From the NCBI GenBank assembly GCA_001632425.1, contig KV425551.1, positions 1,040,996 to 1,104,995 on the forward strand: a stretch of DNA of 64,000 nucleotides, given 5' to 3'. A program made the position numbers and the translations under genes. The DNA is from Neolentinus lepideus HHB14362 ss-1 (Eukaryota > Basidiomycota > Agaricomycetes > Gloeophyllales > Gloeophyllaceae). This document shows positions 10,514 through 28,580 of the stretch, one piece after another (position 1 is the stretch's first letter; each line of letters begins with the position of its first letter). The notes beneath the pieces were generated by a model. It saw only the letters and a list, made by a program, of their open reading frames with translations. It was not told the DNA's origin and did no database searches.

Positions 10514-12564
10514 CTATGCCGACGTGATCACTAACGTAAAGTCCTTGGAGTGACTGCTGCCAGTGTAGACCGTCTCTTGAGTGGCACCGCTCGGAGACGC
10601 ATCAGCAGTCCACGCCGTGGAGCCTCCGTAGGCCAAGACCAAATTGCCACCCGAGGAGACCTGCTGGAACTCAGGTTGTGACTGCGGCCCATAATAGATG
10701 CCCACGTACCGCTGAGAACGATGAAGCCGAATCGATGTCGCTGCCACAGGTGAGCTCGCCCCCCGAGACCGCGCATTTACCCTTCGACGTCGACATGGTG
10801 AAGCTGGAAGCGGAGCCTGCCAGCGTGTAGGTAGCAAGGGTCTGCGTGGACCATGTGCCAGCGGACAGCAGACCTCCAGTCGAGCTGCCAGAAGATGTCA
10901 AGGCCGTCAAGTGTGCTTTAGACGGGAGGCTCCCGGAAGTAGGGCTTGAACCCTGATTAAATAGTCAGTCTAATGAATTTCTGAGATCACTTCAGTCCTC
11001 GAGAGAACTTACTCCAGAGGTCGTCTATGAATATCTTGTCAGAAAAATGGACATAATGAAGTGGTCAAGAGAAATTCACCGTGCTGGTACCTCCTCCGCC
11101 ACTAGAGCCAGATTTCGGAGGATACTTGATGCCGTTTGAAGGGCAGGAGCCACTCTCTGGTGCATCTATCCTAATGTCAGGTGGTCGTCCAGGAGCAGTA
11201 GATCGTAACAGGGCGGACCAATGGGGACAAAAGTGCCGTCTATCAGAGAGCCCTTGATGTTGAAGTACCAGCTGATCGAATTCAATGTGCTACTGGAGCA
11301 GCTCAAGGCGGGTGTATATCCCTGCAATATGCGGTGAATACATTAATCAAGCGGAATGACAGACATGTCTCACAGAAGCGGACTTGAGTGCGGAAGTAAG
11401 AGTGGAAAGAGTGTACGTCTTGCTTGACGAGGGTGTGATATCTTCATTTGCCAGCCATGTGTAGGTTGGGAGCGTCTGCGTTCAATGTCGATCTGTGCCG
11501 AGGATGCGATCCGTTTAAAGACTAACCTTGAATAGCTTTACGACGGTCTCGAAGAAAGCAACCGCCTGTCCGATTTAAGGTGTTACGGTCTCTTCCTTCA
11601 AGTTTGACCATTCATGAACCTACCTCCGCGCCCTTGGCACTACCACTAGGGAGGCAGCTCGTCTGTAAGGTACTTCAGATTGAACAGTCATTCATCTTTG
11701 GGATGTGTGTTAAACCAGCATACATACCTGTAGCATGTACCGTGCGTACTCCACTCGTGCTTTTCCAGTCCCATTAGATTCTCGGAAGATTAGGAGGCAG
11801 TGTAGACGCCTACCTCCCAAAATTGCTCGTTTTCGCCGTTGATATCGACCCAGTACTGCGTATCACAGGTAAGATTTAGCGCGACGATAGGACGGTAGAT
11901 CTACCTGTTTCATATATGACAATGTATCGCTGGCACCTTGGTCCTCGAGGAGCTGCTCGCCGTGTCAGGTGTGTCCTCACGATATGACGTCTTGTCACTC
12001 ACGCCAGCGATGTCAGTGTAGTCCCGGGAGGAGTCGCAGTTTTCCTCGTACGTTCCATCACAGCTATATGCGACGAAAATATTATATATATGAGCACCAA
12101 AAACGAGCAATGGATGGCATACTTGTCGGGCCAAAGTCCTGCAAGGGAAGAAACATTCAATGCATGTCCTAGCTATACATACGCGGTGCAAACAGCTTAC
12201 CATGGATGGTCCAACTATCACTCGGACCGGTGGACGGGTCTGTATCCCAGAACTGCGACTCGTCAGCAAGTTATTGCACCATGCGTTGCGACACTTACTT
12301 GTGTCTGTAATAATAGACCCTGGCAAATGCATCTAACGTTAAGTTTGAGCTTTCACTTAGAATTGTAATGCATACTCCGGGAGACTCAAAGCAACAGAGG
12401 TCGCTTTGCACCGTGCTGTTGTGACAAGAGGCAGATCCAGAGGTGGAGCATCCAGAGCTGAGCCTCTTGAACAAATCCATGGGTCCCACCGGCGTTACGA
12501 AGGGGGATGCCAGGGACCCTAATGGCAGAAGAACTCCACTGGCAATGGCTATGATACCGAGCAT
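10514..12564 (-). CDS. Secreted ribonuclease T2 with C-terminal extra domain
   Basis: Extracellular or vacuolar acid RNase that cleaves RNA through a 2',3'-cyclic intermediate. I chose the ATG at 12564 because it begins a clear signal peptide (MLGIIAIASGVLLPLGSLAS). Both active-site segments are present across introns: CAS I as WTIHG|LWPD (around 12210 and 12145) and CAS II as HEWSTHGTCY (around 11740). Conserved cysteines occur in CDGTYEENCDSS. A Ser/Thr/Gly-rich linker (about 10910-11100) leads to a separate C-terminal domain of roughly 130 residues (LTALTSSGSSTGGLLSAGTW onward) ending at 10514, as in fungal T2 enzymes with an extra domain. The gene is broken by many introns of about 50 nt. 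Confidence 0.87.
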
Positions 12565-13165
12565 CGTGACTGTCTGGACAAGTACAGGCGAGCAGCAGCG
12601 CAGGGGAGGACTGGAGATGTTAGCATCTCGATACGCTATAAACCGTTCTCCAAGTCGCAGTCGGCCAGTGCAACCATATGTTGCTGTCAAAGACTGCCGG
12701 TTATCGCTCCTTCGTCAACGTGCGTTCTCTGCGCGTGGTAGCGCATGCATGAATAAGTGACGGCAGCCGAAGGAATGACCATGCTCAACTATGATCCAGA
12801 TCTGGAGAGTGTGCTTCTATGCAGGTGGACCACACGATGTGAGTACCAGAGAATGGTCTTCTTTTGTTATGGGGGTCATGGGGAGCCGGTGGGACGGTGA
12901 TATCAACTCAGTCTGAAGGTTGTCTGCCCTGTCCATTGTAGACTTCATACAATAGGACTCCCATACCTGCAGACGCAAATTGCAAGGCACTGTTTGTCAA
13001 CTTATTAGTCTCACGCGTCTTTTAGGCGATAACCACTTCGTCCACTTCTCTGACTCGACCTACAAGAACGTACTTAAAGCATATTCTAATAGATTAGGTG
13101 CATGATAGAGCAGTGTTGAACAGATACAAATCAAAGCCCATAGACCGTATCGCATGCGCTCCGAC
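12565..13165. other. Intergenic between RNase T2 promoter and aldehyde dehydrogenase 3' end
   Basis: No convincing coding sequence on either strand. It should hold the minus-strand RNase T2 promoter and 5' UTR and the 3' UTR of the aldehyde dehydrogenase. Confidence 0.5.
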
Positions 13166-15603
13166 TCACCGCCCGGCGGCGTTCATCAGCTTCGTTAAAG
13201 AATCGAAACGGGCACGCCACCCATCCGCGTACAGCACTCCAATGAGCCCGCTAGCGAACGCCCTGGAACAAGGTCAGCGCTACACCATCTCTGTGCAGTG
13301 GATATGGAAACCTACCAGCTTTGTTGCACTGAAGCAATGGGGTAATCCAATACTTTGGGAATGCTTGTTTGGATAAGCCAGGGCCAACGGTCGACCATGA
13401 TGGCTTTGGGGTTCGTCAATGACCTTAGACCTTCCGGACCACCTTTCAACACGTTGAGACAAGCGAGCCAGTCATCAAAATCTGATATATGCCCACCGAA
13501 ACGGCCATATCCACTTGCTTTGGTACCTCCGAAAGGTAAGTCTTGGCTGTAGCAGTCGTTGAGTAAACTGAATTAAAGCAATATCGGTATACTTACTTCA
13601 ACTGCAAAACAGGTCAGAATAACATCTTAGGAAGAATATGTGGGTACACACGTAGAATACACCGAAATCGTTGATGGATACCATTCCACAATCCAGACGC
13701 TTTGCAACATTGACACATTCTTCCTGGTCCGGTCCCCAAACACTAGCACCCAGACCGTACCGAGTACCGTTAGCGATCTCAATAGCCTCCTCCGTGGTAT
13801 CAAACGGCATGATGAGTGCCACAGGTGCAAACACTGAATGTGTTTACCCTGAGCATGACTCTCCGAAACATGGACAAGACCACTTACACTCTTCCTGAGC
13901 AATTCTCGTTTGTTGCGGGGCATCGCCGACGATTGTAGGCTGGAAGAAAGCACCATTTACATGATATGGGTGGCGGTAGCGTCCCCCGCCTATAACTGTC
14001 GCTCCCGCGTCTTTTGCTTGACCAATAATGGTCTCCAAGTGGTCGAATCTGTGCGTCGATATCATAGCCCCGCAATCCACTGGGTGAAGATAGTCATCAG
14101 CGACTTGGGGTAACACGGCGCCAGAGCGTAGGTCCTTGACGCGGTCTGTTAGCTCCTCCAATAGATCTGCGTATAAGGTTGAATGAACGATGATTTTTTC
14201 CATCCCGATGCAGTTTTGGCCAACATTTTGACTGTAATCCAATCAGCATGAAGGTGAACTGACTAGGAATGCTGTGACGACACGCACTAAACACCTCTCA
14301 TCCAGAGACTGGCATGCTTCTTGATGTTGGTTCCTTGCAAGATGACAGCCGGATCCTTACCCCCAAGCTCCAATGTAACAGGAGTCAAATTGACAGTAGC
14401 AGCTTCGGCCACCTGCTGCCGTTGGTATCGTCGTATGTACAATTATTCAACCGGGACTGACCTTTCGACCGACTTCTTCTGAACCTATGAAGGTAATATG
14501 CTTAATATGCGGCGACTTCGTTAATGCATCTGCCGCGTTAGGCCAACAACAGACTAACTGCAGTGCGATGAGCTCATGACACGCACGACTGTCGTTATAT
14601 ACACACACCTGAACAAGATCTGGACTGTAGCCACAAACACGAAGACATTCCTTGATTGCCCCCACAAACCATTGGCTCGACCAAATGACCTGTTCAGAGC
14701 ATTTCACAACAACGGCATTCCCTGCGAACAGACCTGCCAGTATGGGGGTCCATGCATTGTGTAGAGCTAATCTAATTGTGAGCGTCACAGGGTCTTTTCC
14801 ACCAAGACATCGGTTTAGCTTACGATAATTCCATGACACAATGGCGGCTACAACGCCCAATGGTTCATAGTGTACTTCGGAGAGCTTGTAACACAGCATA
14901 AGGTTAGATCTCCTACGCTCAGGCTGCAAATATCTCTCTCCATGATTAATGATCCAATCCATTTTCGAGCACGTTGTTAGGATTTCGCCCAGTGCAGCGT
15001 CGATCACTGTCGACAAAATCTGTTCAATTGCCCTTCCCAGAGGTGGTCGTGCGACTTACTCGTCTTTCCCGTATCCCGACAAGCCACTCGTGCACAGATC
15101 TCCTGATTCTCCACAAGCCATTTCTTCAAACTCCTGATTACTCGTCTTCTTTGCGCGAAGGAAGTTTCACGCCATGTCTTCTGCGCAACTCCGGCCGCCT
15201 CGATCTTCTGCTGAATTTCTGCAGGATCATCTGCCACAATTGTCCCAAGGTGAAGTGCAGTGGCTGGATCGTAGCTTGTAATGTATTCTCTGCCTTCCGG
15301 TCGGAATGGAGGCATAAGGTCCTCCATGCTTTTGTGCGAAATCAGGCTCGGGTTCTCGATTACTATTGACTGCCACCCTGGCTCTGCCTCCTACAGAAAT
15401 ACGATTACACAGAAAAATACAAAGGATGGTGCGGTTCATACCTTGGGCTCAGCCCAGCGAAAGGGTATAGGTCGGTTACGGTTATTTTGGTATCTCCTGA
15501 ATACTAGGTATATCCCAAGGGCGAAGAAGATCGTCAATGGCGTGACTAAGTCCGTGCCTTCATCATCGTAGTCGTTGCCAGAGAATAGTCGTAATCCAAA
15601 CAT
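13166..15603 (-). CDS. Membrane-anchored aldehyde dehydrogenase (Msc7-like)
   Basis: NAD(P)-dependent aldehyde dehydrogenase with an N-terminal anchor, resembling the fungal meiotic sister-chromatid recombination (Msc7) aldehyde dehydrogenases. The start at 15603 opens MFGLRLFSGNDYDDEG followed by a hydrophobic helix (LTIFFALGIYLVF). The catalytic domain shows ITSYDPATALHLGTI, HYEPLGVVAAIVSWNY, TFIGSEEVGRK, the general-base region LELGGKDPAVIL and the nucleophile motif GQNCIG (Cys, about 14215). It ends LPFGGTKASGYGRFGG and a C-terminal tail ending RFDSLTKLMNAAGR, stop 13166. About ten short introns are needed. Substrate unknown. Confidence 0.85.
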
Positions 15604-15813
15604 AATTGTAAACGAGATGAGGAGATACTTAGCAGGAAGAGAGGGAGCGCCTTAGCGTAGAGTCCGAGAGCAAACTGCTCGAACTTTAACGCGTTCAGTC
15701 ACGTGAGATGTCGCTTCAATTGATATATAGGTATCTGCACCGTGCAGCCCAGTACCAAACCAATCAGTAGCCTGACAATCTAGCATTATGGTATATCGAC
15801 GTCCTGGAAGCAA

Positions 15814-21676
<5,863 letters not shown>

Positions 21677-22150
21677 CCTCTTCGTGATGGATCAGCGCTC
21701 GGCTCTAGCTCAGAATGAGCGCAATAATGTAAGTGGTGGTGAATTCAGAACCACATGCAAAGAGGGAGTGGCGAAGCCGAATTGCTGGAGAACTGGTTCG
21801 GCCCGGCGAGCCGACTGCAGAATTTGAAGACTCTTGGTGATCCACATAACCACCGCGTGCAAGCAGTCTCTATTCGAGGTATCACTAGCTACGACAAATA
21901 ATGCTTAGTCACAGCCAAACAGACGATATAAAATGACTGAACTAGATAAGATATGATTAGATAAGATAAGATCGCTTTCTTGCACGCCACAAAGAGCGTG
22001 GCCAAATAAGATGCCATTAGGTTTGGATATCCATGCCATTTATAGAACGACACGCTGAACTCTTCCCACCACGACCAGCGCTGGCCGACTCGACATCTCC
22101 GTCCCGTTCAGCTCAAGTCTACTCGACGATCTGCAACTATTTGTACTCAA
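21677..22150. other. Intergenic upstream of the ABC transporter
   Basis: Probable promoter and 5' UTR of the ABC transporter. A run of GATAAGAT-like repeats occurs at about 21945-21975 (several GATAAG/TAGATAAG units), which could bind GATA factors. No gene seen. Confidence 0.45.
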
Positions 22151-22218
22151 CAACATCTAATGTATTCGATACTGAGAGTTGAATACAGCTTGGTTCACTT
22201 GACCATTTCATCGCTAGA

Positions 22219-23675
22219 ATGTCTAAACAAAGCAAGGTCAGTCCTCACACATTTTTCCAAGTCCCCTCTGCCCCGCCTCCCTCCCTCTCTCCGTCCTCCC
22301 TCCTTTGTCCCACCACGCCCAGCGCTGCTCCCGACGTCTCCTGCATCCTCGCAACAATGCCGAAGTCCAATACTAAGCCCAAGATGCTATGGTGCCGGTG
22401 CCACGATTGCTGCGCCGCCAGCGGTCCCGATGGTGCTCTCGTTACTAAGTCGACCAAGGAGAGACACGACAGGGACACGACGAAGACGCGAGCTGCCATC
22501 GTGCTGGGAGAGCGAGTGGCTGGTCGTGGTAAGGCCATCCTTCATTCTCTCATACCAGGTCGCGGTCGCGGTCGCGGTCGCACCGGAGCCATCAACGTCT
22601 TTCACACCAGTCAAGTCCGTGATGCCGACCCAGCAGAACTTCCCGACAATGACACCTTGCAGGTAGTCGAGCCTATGCAGATTGATGACGGCATCTATGA
22701 AGGTTGCTCGCATGTAAGTACTATCTGCTATAAAAAGTCTGATTTTTCCTGCTAACCAACCCACGCATATAGTATGCCGAAGGGAATGTCTGTCAAGGGC
22801 ACGACAACTACACCTTCACCCTTAGCCCAGGTCCCACTGACAGCTTGTCCAGGATGGACGTTGATGACTACGCACTGGACGTAAGTCGTTCATTAACTCT
22901 GTAACCACATAGCGAGCTAAACAGCACGCATATACTAGCGCGCATCACCTGAATGGACCCCAGAACCCTCCGTCGCTGATGATCAGGTTAAATCCCGGGC
23001 CTCTCGAAGTCCGAGTTTCGACTTCCCGGACCCCCATGCCCTATCTGACTACAGACCCGCCGGAGAACTCCCTCATCACCCTCCGCACACACCCGCCGAT
23101 CATCCTCCAAGTCCATCCAGTGAAATCGAGCAGGCACGCCGCCCCACGAGGACTCGCCGAGCGCCAAGACCCAAAGAGGTTGTCTCCATCGTTGAGCAGC
23201 CCCTTCTATGCCGCGCGCTCGGCTTGAGAGATGACTTAGTGGATGGTGCCGACTCTAACGTAGACGATAGCGATGACTTTGACGAATTCGAAGAGCTACA
23301 CGCAGCGACCTCCGAGAGACATATCCCGGACTCACTTTCTGTAACGGATATCCATGCTCTAGATGAGTGCATGCCTGCCGCGGATGCATATCTCGTATCG
23401 CATGATCAGTGGTTCGTCCGAGCCTCCCTTCTCCTAGTCGTATGGCTCCAGACTGTCTACCATGTCACTTATCGGGCGTGTTCTCAGCCCACTGCAGAGT
23501 TGCTAGGAACTGGGCTTGCTGTGTCGGATCGAGTGTGTTCCATAGCTGCTGCAGATTTGCGGCATCCATGGGTGAGTCTTTTGTGCATTCAGAATCAGAG
23601 GCGGGGGAGTGGGTAGGCGAAGGGACGCGTAACGCATTGCAAGGTGGCGTGGAACGTGTTTATTATGTAATTTGA
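22219..23675 (+). pseudogene. Truncated transposase-like gene (N-terminal part only)
   Basis: The region encodes what looks like the N-terminal third of a large basidiomycete transposon protein (CACTA/Tnp2-like or KDZ-like). Exons carry a Cys-rich start (MLWCRCHDCCAASGPDGALV, about 22384) and an acidic and proline-rich linker with many RASPEW/PPHHPP-like stretches. Then comes QWFVRASLLLVVWLQTVYHV, the hydrophobic block that usually precedes the zinc-binding and catalytic parts. The frame then runs out near 23620 and no catalytic domain follows before the AT-rich tract. A short GC-rich repeat (GGTCGC units) lies at about 22558-22580. The family name is from recall of similar mushroom sequences and is not proven. 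Confidence 0.45.
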
Positions 23676-24109
23676 CTGGTTATAATATTAATACATGAAT
23701 TATGCCGAATATTCATATGAGAAAAGCAGGAATACTAGGATTGTGTATAGTTGTGAGTTGCATTGGATAGCCATACTTTTTTGCATGTGAATAACTTCGC
23801 TTTTCATAGATGGCCATTGCTATCTGGCATCTCTTTGGTCTGACTATTTAGAGCTGTTTGCAGCAATTTAAAATATAATTTGCTTGATTTTTTAGATATA
23901 AAAATGTTATAAAAAAGGTACCTTTTTTATAGCTTTCTGTACGGGGTCGAATAGTTGAGCTGACCTTGGCATTCTATAAGTCAAATAGTGGCTGCTTGCA
24001 CGTGGTGAACTATGCGGTCGTGTTTATAGCCCTTGTTGTATAATCGTACATTTGTGTCTTCCACGTGTTCTTTTGTAGTTGAATAGGATACAACTTTGAT
24101 GGTAATACA
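23676..24109. other. AT-rich tract, no gene
   Basis: Clearly more AT-rich than the rest of the window (about 23680-24090), with no coding pattern. It lies between the truncated transposase-like gene and the 3' end of GNL1 and may be transposon remnant DNA. Confidence 0.5.
23908..23931. repeat. 24-base perfect palindrome
   Basis: The sequence TATAAAAAAGGTACC followed by its complement reads identically on both strands over 24 bases, centred on the GGTACC site at 23917-23922. It could extrude a cruciform or be a target/end remnant of a mobile element. Confidence 0.7.
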
Positions 24110-26461
24110 TCAGATACACCCTTCAAGTTTACTTTCGTCTTCGTCTTCCCCCCCCTCCCCCTCCTCGTCGTCGTCGTCGCCCAGAGCCAAGACTCCAAAA
24201 CGACTCGGCATCCCTCCAGAGCCTCGCACCGACAGTATTTCTTCCCCTTCTTCTTCCCCGTCCCGGTCGTCACTTGCTCCCTCGTGGCTGTCTTGGTCTG
24301 ATGCGTCGTCCAATCCAGCATCCTCCGGCTCTGACTCGCTGCTACTTTCATCTTCATGACCGCGGCTTATGGGTCTCCTAACCCAAATTCCATCCCCTTC
24401 TCGCATGTCAAGAGGTACCCGCGCAATATCGGGTAAAGGAGGCAAGAATGCCCAGTGGATACGGCCTTCAGCCAGTAGCCGTAGGACTGCAAGAACCAAC
24501 CGAGCGATAAATATCTTCGCTCATATTCAAACACAATTATACGCACTAGCATTACCAGCTCTCATGATATCAGGTCTCCCTGCTTTCGCAGTGACCCAAC
24601 CCTTGTAGTTCGCATAGGCGGTCAATATATCCATTGCCGTCCACTTCAAAGTACGGTCCGAGTCACTGGTACCAGTCCGAGGCTGCATTCCTTTTCTCCA
24701 CGTGCGTTTGTCTCCCTTCTCGGGGTCCAGGGACAGAGCGTGGACAAGGTTCAGGATCTGCTCGAACGGCAGTAAAGATGCTGTATAGTGGATACATGAC
24801 GGGATAGAGGAAATGTGGGATATTGGGAGAATACCGGAAAGGACCTATACAAGAAGTTTGGGATTCTATTAGCAGAAAGATTGGTGGAGAGTTGGATGCG
24901 CTTACTTGCAGTTCTAATGGAATATAATTTGGCATCACGAGCCCGGGGCAGTCCACGAAGCGTATTTCAGGTGTTAGGAACAATGTCTGAAAATGTTTGG
25001 TCTAACGCATGATGATCAGAGTTGAACATATCAGTGTCGATGAGTATACCAAGACGCTTACCTTCCCTGGCGTTTTGGAAGCGCGCACTTTCGACTCTCC
25101 CAAGAGAGCATTGATTAATGATGACTTCCCTACGTTCGGCTGACCTTAGTCAGATAACAGTAAGCCTCATCGAATAGCGCCAACAGAGAATTGCTCTACC
25201 GATCAAACCAATCGTAAGATATTCTGGCTCCGGAGCATCGTCTTCAGCTTCAGAGTCGTCTTGGGGGCAATCAGCCTCGGGGTCTCCTATATCTTCTGTG
25301 TGCTTGTGGGGCCCCCCTTTCACACCCTGTAGGGCCGCATTCCAGTCAACGATCCTTCGCACTGATGGCTTCCACTTCGCAAGCTTGTCAGGGTCATCTC
25401 GAATTTTCTCCGGAGGCTGACAGAGTTCCTCGTGGACTGCATTCAAGACATCCACAAGTCTTTTACGGAAGATCTGAGGTAGATGCGCCTGACGTTTCCT
25501 TTTCCTTCGTGTAGACTCCACATTACCATCATCTCCTGCAGGCTCAACATAGTATGATTCAACCTGAATCACCTCGACGTAAGGATATTGCTGGCGCAGA
25601 TATCTTTCCCAAGCATTCGCCCGAGTAGCACCGGACATATCCACCTTAGTAAGAACCAAGATGATTTTCTTGCTTTTGTTTCTCCCCTCTCCTGAGCTAT
25701 AATTTTCCAAGTACCTAGATAACGACGGTGGAAAGTGCAAAAGTGGACACCGGGTATCCAACAAAACGAGGATAATTTGTGATAGCTCCGTAACGCGCCA
25801 TCTAAGACATCGTCAGACCAGACACGCAAGATTGTCAGGGAATTTGTCAATCATGATGGAGATTGACGCCCACTCACAGTTGGCGCCACACCTCCAGGTT
25901 ACGTTCGAAGTAGGTAGGAGATGCAGGCATGGTACGCAGCTGTAGTGATGTCGTTGCTAATTCAGCAATCTGCTCATTCCTCTTTGCCTCACGGAAGGCG
26001 CGCCATTGTTCTACGAGTGTATCTGTCTGATTCAGCCATTTACCGAACAGACCTTCCTCATTTTTCTCAACCTCTTTCTTAGTCATATCGTACCTCCACT
26101 TCGGGCGCTTTGGGCAAGTGAGCAGTTCGTCGGGCTCTGTGTGCTCGTGTACATCGACACTGAAGATCGCGCTTTCGATCGGTATGGGTCTCGGGAGAGG
26201 CAGGTTCGAAGCTAATTCCTTGGCCTCGGCGAGGAATTGGGGCGATACCTTGATGAAAGACGACTGGAGCTTCCGTGCAGCATCTACTACCTGCTGGCTT
26301 GTCCTGGAGGTATCGCCCTCGACTTGATGCCCTTTCCTGGGTCGAGATTTCTGAGACTTGGCGTGTTCCTGCGGCGAAGGGACATCCCCGCGCTTGATGG
26401 CACGTTTGAGCTGCAAATCCGCTTTACGCTGTTTCGCCGAGATGGGTTTACGCCGTGGCAT
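24110..26461 (-). CDS. GNL1: Circularly permuted GTPase, GNL1/YlqF-type
   Basis: Member of the HSR1/MMR1 GTPases whose G motifs are permuted (G4-G5-G1-G2-G3), linked to ribosome biogenesis. The start MPRRKPISAKQRKADLQLKR at 26461 is the characteristic basic N-terminus. G4 appears as LVLTKVD (about 25650), G1 as QPNVGKSSLINALLG (about 25130) and G3 as FVDCPGLV (about 24950). The C-terminal part includes WTAMDILTAYANYKGWVTAK and RALAEGRIHWAFLPP. It ends in a very acidic tail (24110-24330, Ser/Glu/Asp-rich) with the stop at 24110. Intron joins I checked keep frame. The acidic tail is encoded by CTC/GTC microsatellite-like DNA and may vary in length. Confidence 0.87.
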
Positions 26462-26664
26462 TATGCAGTCATTATGCTCGGTAAGACTTGAAGTTGAGTT
26501 TGCAGGCGCGCGCGAGATGAGATCTCACGGCAGATCTCCGAGACACCGGCGAATGCTGACGAGGCCGCAATTACGATGCCTCTCTGCTACACCTAAGCTT
26601 GCTCGACGATTACAATGGCAGGCACGCTGGTGTTCCTCTATACGCCCTATAAAGTGACTTCTTC

Positions 26665-28111
26665 ATGGCTGTATTCTCTATACCTTCCAGCACCGTTGCT
26701 ACAGCTTCTCTGGTGCTCATACCTATTTTCGCTTACCTCTACACTACACGCAATCCTGTCGCACAGTCCTCCAGTTCGGATATGGCACCAAAGCAAACCG
26801 TCATCATTATCGGCGGTGGCACAGCTGGCACTATCATCGCTCGCGAACTGTCCGTGAAGCTCGACCGCTCCAAATATCAACTCATCCTCATCACTTCGAG
26901 ACCGGAATTCCTTTTCTTGCCCGCCTCGCTCCGAGTGCTCGTCGTCGATGGCTACCCTATTGAAGATGCATTTATGCCGTACGACAAGCTATTCGTCAAT
27001 GGTAACGGTACTGTCAGAGTTGGCACCGTGGCAGCCATCGAGAATAACAAAGAAGGCAAAGGCGGGCGTGTTGTTTTGGAAGACGGCGACTCGGTTCAGT
27101 GGGACGCCCTTGTTCTTGCTTCTGGCAGTACCTGGGAGGGCCCATTGGCGTTCCCGAGCGACAGGGAGCAGTATCATGCCCACATTCGGAGCTGGAGACA
27201 AAGATTCCATGACGCGACGCATGTCGTGCTTGCAGGAGGAGGTTCCGTAGGCCTTGGTACGTCACATGAACAAATATAACGGGGAACATGTGTCTAATCA
27301 TATCTTCAGAAATTGCTGGCGAATTGAAAGATGTGTATCCGGTGAGTTCCCACCTTGATCTGACATCACGTATGATATGCTAAAGGCTTTGGTATAGAAT
27401 AAGAAGGTTACCATTGTTCACGGAGACGAACACCTTCTCAATGCCATTTACCCGACAAAGTGGCGCAAGAACATCGGGAAGCGCCTGCGGAGTCGGGGAG
27501 TTGAGCTTGTCTTGAACGACTATGTTGAAGCTGCCCCCGAAAGTGGCCCGATCGTTACACGAAATGGGCATACGATCCAGGACGCGGACATTGTTGTATG
27601 TTCCGTTGAGCTCTGCACATCACTGCGCCTTACCATTGAGCATCATAGGTACCAAGTCGTGGGGGTCGTTCAAACACATCCTTCATCAAGTCCTTGATTC
27701 CTTCACCGGTCAATGATCGAGGTTTCGTCAAGGTTGAACCTACCCTCCAAGTCCAGTCACATCCAGGAATATTTGCTGTGGGCGATATCATGGATTGGCA
27801 GGAGGCAAAGCAGTTTGCTAAGGCTCGGAGCCATGCATCTGTGGTGGTGGCAAACGTTTTAACGTATCTGGAGGGTCAGCCGGCGAAAAAGGTGTATAAG
27901 GGAAGTCCCGAACTGATCATTATCACGAACGGGAAGGTGCGTTGTTAATCTTTTGTCCACAACCCTTCTGGCCCTGAATTTGTCTTCTCAGAACGGGGGC
28001 TTTGCGTACCTGGGACTGCTATGGGGGCTGACTTTCGGCGATTGGTTCTCGCGCACGTTGAAGTCGAAGGATCTGATGGTTCCGGGTGTCCGAAAAGGCC
28101 TTGGCCTGTGA
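26665..28111 (+). CDS. AIF-like FAD/NAD-dependent oxidoreductase
   Basis: Pyridine nucleotide-disulfide oxidoreductase family, similar to AIF/AMID (AIFM2)-type NAD(P)H oxidoreductases. A hydrophobic N-terminal helix (TVATASLVLIPIFAYLYTT) suggests membrane anchoring. The FAD-binding Rossmann motif is VIIIGGGTAGTIIARE (about 26803) and the second nucleotide-binding motif HVVLAGGGSVG-LEIAGEL is split by an intron after 27255. The FAD-contact block is FAVGDIMDWQEAKQ. Intron joins such as DADIV/VPSRGGRSNT (about 27597-27650) keep frame. It ends LMVPGVRKGLGL with the stop at 28111. The physiological acceptor is unknown. It is divergent from GNL1, with about 200 bases between starts. Confidence 0.85.
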
Positions 28112-28580
28112 TCATCATGAAGGCGAAGGTGATACAGTCGCTAATGACGCTTTGTTCCTCTATATGTAGTAGATTATCTCTGGGTTTTGGATGTTGTACA
28201 CTGCATGTAATGATCCGGTTCGGTGTTATTATTATTATGACTAGTGACTCCGAGTCTGTGCTTTCATTAATCGCAAATTTGACAAAACCATGAATCAAAT
28301 GACGAATTGCCTTCATCAGCATCAAGCGCGGACCTTTCCAGCCTCTTTGCCGAGGCAATGATATCAGATGAATTAGGTCGGCAGTTGGAGATGCACGAGA
28401 TACGATATACACGGGTATTGCATCGCATTCTGTCGAGAGGGAGGGAAGATGTGGACATTTTCGGCTTTGGGCTGCGAAGTGTTGGACGTATCTTGATCTA
28501 GGTCCCATACCTGTTACCTATGCTGTTGCATTGAGATTGTACGACTCTATACTTGAAGTGCTCTTAGGTTGTGAGCGTCC
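28112..28580. other. Intergenic, AIF-like 3' region and methyltransferase promoter
   Basis: Short open frames on both strands overlap each other and show no known domain. An ATT/ATG-rich stretch at 28225-28245 is probably 3' UTR. Confidence 0.45.
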
